From Methanothrix sp. (GTDB lineage: Archaea > Halobacteriota > Methanosarcinia > Methanotrichales > Methanotrichaceae), in assembly GCA_003162615.1 (NCBI GenBank), contig PMNG01000111.1:4388-13466 (forward strand): a DNA stretch of 9,079 nt, given 5' to 3'. Position 1 is the first letter of the stretch. Each line of letters begins with the position of its first letter. The position numbers and the translations under genes are program-made. Shown here in pieces: positions 7,135-9,079 of this stretch. The notes below the pieces were generated by a model, which was given only the letters and a program-made list of their open reading frames with translations, had not been told where the DNA came from and made no database searches.

Positions 7135-7698
7135 ATGTCTCAAGATCCTCTCAAAGTTTACCGCGAGAAGAGGGACTTTGTAGCTACATCTGAACCTAAA
7201 GGAGGCAAGGCTGTTCACGAAAACAGGATCTTTGTGATCCAAAAGCATTCTGCCAGAAATCTCCATTACGACTTTCGTCTGGAGGTTGATGGCGTATTGA
7301 AGTCCTGGGCCGTACCCAAAGGGCCTTCAACAAACCCGAAGGATAAACGGCTGGCTATCTATACAGAAGATCACCCACTTGAGTATGCGGGCTATGAGGG
7401 CGTCATTCCTCAAGGTCAGTACGGCGCTGGAAAAGTGATTGTTTGGGACACCGGTCACTATCGGAACATGACAGAGAAGGCTGGCCAGGTCGTGGAAATG
7501 GGGCGTGCCCTGGAGAACGGACATATCTCCGTCTGGCTAGAAGGCAGAAAGCTGAAGGGAGGCTATGCCATTACTAAAACGTCCAGGGGTTGGATCCTGG
7601 TAAAGATGAATGATGAATTGGTCGATGCTTCCAAGGATATACTCATCGCTGAGCCCAGATCGGTCTTAAGTGGCAGAACGATTGAAGAAGTTTTCTGA
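7135..7698 (+). CDS. Stand-alone DNA 3'-phosphoesterase (LigD PE-domain protein)
   Basis: Enzyme that heals 3' ends of DNA or RNA by removing 3'-terminal ribonucleosides and 3'-phosphates; in bacteria it is the N-terminal domain of DNA ligase D (family knowledge). The 187 residues form essentially one PE domain. All six residues known to be essential in Pseudomonas LigD PE have counterparts with a constant offset of 4: His38, His44, Asp46, Arg48, His80 and Tyr84, in QKHSARNLHYDFRLE and TEDHPLEYAGYEG. The following GVIPQGQYGAG and W.EGRKLKGGY-type segments also fit. SD GGAG at 7126-7129 precedes ATG 7135 by 5 nt. Ligase and polymerase domains are absent, as in other archaeal stand-alone PEs. 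Oddity: directly after the stop a different frame stays open to 7792 with a lysine-rich linker-like tail (see findings). A TATA-like ATAAATTAT at 7112-7120 is too close to use with the SD. Confidence 0.93.
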   Translation: MSQDPLKVYREKRDFVATSEPKGGKAVHENRIFVIQKHSARNLHYDFRLEVDGVLKSWAVPKGPSTNPKDKRLAIYTEDHPLEYAGYEGVIPQGQYGAGKVIVWDTGHYRNMTEKAGQVVEMGRALENGHISVWLEGRKLKGGYAITKTSRGWILVKMNDELVDASKDILIAEPRSVLSGRTIEEVF

Positions 7699-7826
7699 TT
7701 ATGGAAAGGCAAAGGACAAAAAGAAGATTCGAATAACTATCCTGAAGGGCAAACCTGCCATTAAAGAGTGTCGCGTTCAAATTAGATATTGATGCACATA
7801 AATTAAAGAGAAGATCCGCAAGAGCA

Positions 7827-7873
7827 TAAAAGATAAGCTTTTAGAGAGGCCCACCACTTCATGTTGAGCCTCT
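7827..7873. terminator. Twin hairpins between convergent genes, possible bidirectional terminator
   Basis: Two stems lie between the phosphoesterase and the KGG gene. The first is a perfect 6-bp stem TAAAAG/CTTTTA with a 5-nt loop (7827-7843). The second is AGAGGC at 7845-7850 against GCCTCT at 7868-7873 with a 17-nt loop. Read on the minus strand, the second stem is followed by the T-rich TCTTTTAT, which suits the end of the KGG transcript. No termination evidence beyond this. Confidence 0.3.
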
Positions 7874-7943
7874 TATGCAGTCAAAATAGTCCTCCGCTTT
7901 GTCCGGCCAGATGACCGCTTCGGAATTGGCTAGATGGACGTCA

Positions 7944-8135
7944 TCAGGATTTCAAGCCTTTGGCCCGCTTTCCTTCTTCTATCAGCTCTCGGACCTTCTG
8001 ACCACCCTTGTGACCTATCTCTTTGTAAAACTCATGCCCATGCGTATCTGCGGTCTTCTTTCCACCTTTCCTGCCCGCCTCAGCGACGGTCATTGCTCCT
8101 TTCCTTTCAGTCGTCTTTCTTCTGCTTTCTGCCAT
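7944..8135 (-). CDS. KGG-repeat small hydrophilic protein (LEA/con-10-like stress protein)
   Basis: 63-residue, strongly basic and hydrophilic protein without Cys, Trp or a membrane segment. It carries two KGG units: AEAGRKGGKKTADTHG (about 18-33) and KEIGHKGGQKVRELIEEGK (about 38-56). These match the KGG motif of stress-induced proteins related to plant group-1 LEA (Em) proteins, Bacillus GsiB and fungal con-10, which are found in many Methanosarcinales. In those families the protein is unstructured and made under dehydration or general stress; the exact role is unknown. The start ATG at 8135 is preceded by a strong SD, GGAGG (minus strand of 8142-8146), 6 nt away, which makes the gene solid despite its size. 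Convergent with the phosphoesterase gene. Upstream lies a decayed-looking coding stretch, not an operon partner. Confidence 0.85.
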   Translation of the reverse strand: MAESRRKTTERKGAMTVAEAGRKGGKKTADTHGHEFYKEIGHKGGQKVRELIEEGKRAKGLKS

Positions 8136-8155
8136 TTTTTGCCTCCATTTTATTA

Positions 8156-8299
8156 TTACAACAAGTAAAATGCTATTTTGCCAGGGATTTTCTGTCTATC
8201 TACATAGCCCAAGCCTTCATCACCTTTCGATCTGCTCTCCAACTCTTCGATCGACCATTTCGTCCCCTGTGACGATGTCCCAGTAGACCTACTGTCCAC
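8156..8299 (-). pseudogene. Possible remnant of a decayed gene upstream of the KGG gene
   Basis: Two minus-strand frames overlap here and both look coding-like rather than random. One reads VYWDIVTGDEMVDRR and ends at a TGA at 8220-8222. The other, open from a TAA upstream of 8299 to a TAA at 8156-8158, reads KWSIEELESRSKGDEG and GYVDRQKIPGKI. Joined by a single frame change near 8265 they would make one acidic peptide, VYWDIVTGDE then WSIEELESR. Neither has a plausible SD or ATG, and further upstream the second frame is broken by stops. The simplest reading is a degraded gene end; chance open frames in AT-rich DNA cannot be excluded. Family not recognised. Confidence 0.25.
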
Positions 8300-8684
8300 A
8301 ATTTCAGCAGTTTTCTGTTAGCCTCCGCACATATCAACAAAAGCATAGCTCTCAACTCAATTAATTTTCTCCTCCGCAAGCACATCTGACTATCATAAAT
8401 AACAATATATATTAGACGCTTTTATTGTCTGCTATCACATCATCTAAATTCGTAAAGGTGTGTGTAGATTCAACATCGATAAACCTTGTATTGCTATCCC
8501 CATTCGTAAACGAACCGATATTGAGAGCAACCCGAGCACATCATCAATTTACAGGCAACCTCTCCTTTCTGAAATGCTCTATACTTCCTTTATTTATCAC
8601 GATATTTATGTTTTTCGTAATTCACGGTGAAAGAAGGAAATATTTTCGTTAGCCTCAGGTCGAATAGCTTTGCAATCATTTCGA

Positions 8685-8913
8685 CTAGGATTCCAAAAAA
8701 ATTAATCTATTTGAAATATTTGAGCTAATCATCCCCATATCCCCAAGCAATTGTGATGGAATCTTCAATCCAGTTACCAGAGTGTCATATAGACAGGATA
8801 TGCTAAGTAAGCCTTTACTTAGCAACTGTTCGCGATCCAACAACCATCAACGCCTCCAAATTTTTGCTAGTTAGGAACGCCTCACCCGGACGCTTTTCTA
8901 TTTCAAAGCCCAT
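8685..8913 (-). pseudogene. Two overlapping coding-like small frames, possible gene remnant
   Basis: On the minus strand, ATG 8913 opens a 32-residue frame (MGFEIEKRPGEAFLTSK, then NLEALMVVGSRTVAK) that stops at 8815. In the next frame, 8846 down to the TAG at 8685 is open for 53 codons (REQLLSKGLLS, then TGLKIPSQLLGDMG). A GGAGG (minus strand of about 8855-8859) stands 5 nt before an internal ATG of the first frame and about 9 nt before a TTG of the second. The two could be halves of one gene split by a frame shift, or small overlapping genes; neither is recognised. Amino-acid make-up looks coding-like but length is too short to be sure. Confidence 0.22.
8801..8824. repeat. Perfect 10-bp inverted repeat (hairpin)
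   Basis: TGCTAAGTAA at 8801-8810 and TTACTTAGCA at 8815-8824 are exact reverse complements around the 4-nt loop GCCT. It is the strongest hairpin in the non-coding end of the window. Possible roles are a transcription terminator, a protein-binding palindrome or a scar of a mobile element; no T-tract follows on either strand, which argues against a classical intrinsic terminator. Confidence 0.6.
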
Positions 8914-9079
8914 TAATCAATAGCTAGCGTGTCATATATCCAAATCCAAATCCGTAAGTTTTTAATTTCTTTCGATCATATCTCCTTCTTATTACGCCAT
9001 ATTCTTACTTACAATCTCACCGAAAGATGTCCTATAGGCTGCAAGGGAACAAATCTATGAGGATTTCGAATATCGCTGC

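Larger units (their letters stand above)
8300..9079. other. AT-rich region without a supported gene
   Basis: This 780-nt end of the window is visibly richer in A and T than the genes before it, with short frames only. A plus-strand frame from a TTG at 8425 to 8652 (75 codons) has no SD and no recognisable product, and is not called. Minus-strand fragments at 8685-8913 and a palindrome at 8801-8824 are listed separately. No tRNA, CRISPR repeat or insertion-sequence end was recognised. Decayed accessory DNA or a regulatory/intergenic stretch are both possible. Confidence 0.5.

Noticed and set aside
7899..8272. Two plus-strand frames over the KGG gene
   Set aside because: Antisense to the KGG protein, which has a clear SD and motif.
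8200..8385. 61-codon minus-strand frame starting at ATG 8385
   Set aside because: Arg-rich shadow-like translation; the other two minus-strand frames over the same bases look more coding-like.
8425..8652. 75-codon plus-strand frame starting with TTG
   Set aside because: No SD, AT-rich composition and no family resemblance.
8966..8979. SD-like AAGGAG followed by ATG on the minus strand
   Set aside because: The frame from this ATG stops after five codons, so no gene can be supported.

Overview
The window looks like chromosomal DNA from a methanogenic archaeon, most likely of the Methanothrix (Methanosaeta)/Methanosarcinales type; this is inference from gene content and was not searched. Pointers are archaeal-type TATA boxes placed about 25 nt before start codons, an archaeal SurE, an RNase Z, a stand-alone 3'-phosphoesterase of the LigD type, a KGG/LEA-like small hydrophilic protein, and a secreted COG1361-like (S-layer/CARDB type) protein next to an ABC-2 exporter. 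No rRNA, tRNA, CRISPR array or intact insertion sequence was seen.

Layout. 1-747 (+): 3' part of RNase Z, cut by the window edge. 750-2105 (-): surE followed by a small alpha-helical protein of unknown function, a probable two-gene operon convergent with rnz and separated from it by only 2 nt. 2260-3396 (-): a six-repeat, W/GP-rich protein, probably beta-propeller-like, with a very lysine-rich N-terminal tail. 3397-3820: divergent intergenic promoter region. 3821-7033 (+): a three-gene operon made of a secreted single-span membrane protein with two Ig/CARDB-like regions, an ABC ATPase and an ABC-2 permease. 7135-7698 (+): stand-alone LigD-type 3'-phosphoesterase, with an open reading tail in another frame just after its stop. 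7944-8135 (-): KGG-repeat small protein, convergent with the phosphoesterase. 8136-9079: an AT-rich stretch with no convincing intact gene, only short coding-like fragments on the minus strand and one perfect 10-bp-stem hairpin.

How the genes relate. rnz (tRNA 3' processing) and surE (nucleotide phosphatase) are housekeeping genes. The 3821-7033 operon reads as one export or envelope module: the ABC-2 permease and ATPase form the transporter, and the extracytoplasmic protein is anchored beside it, perhaps as accessory or substrate-handling subunit. The phosphoesterase is a nucleic-acid end-healing enzyme and the KGG protein a presumed stress protein. No clear defence or other new multi-gene system is visible. 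The least explained items are the A/B-alternating repeat protein, the accessory subunit of the ABC operon, the out-of-frame tail of the phosphoesterase, and the decayed-looking AT-rich end.
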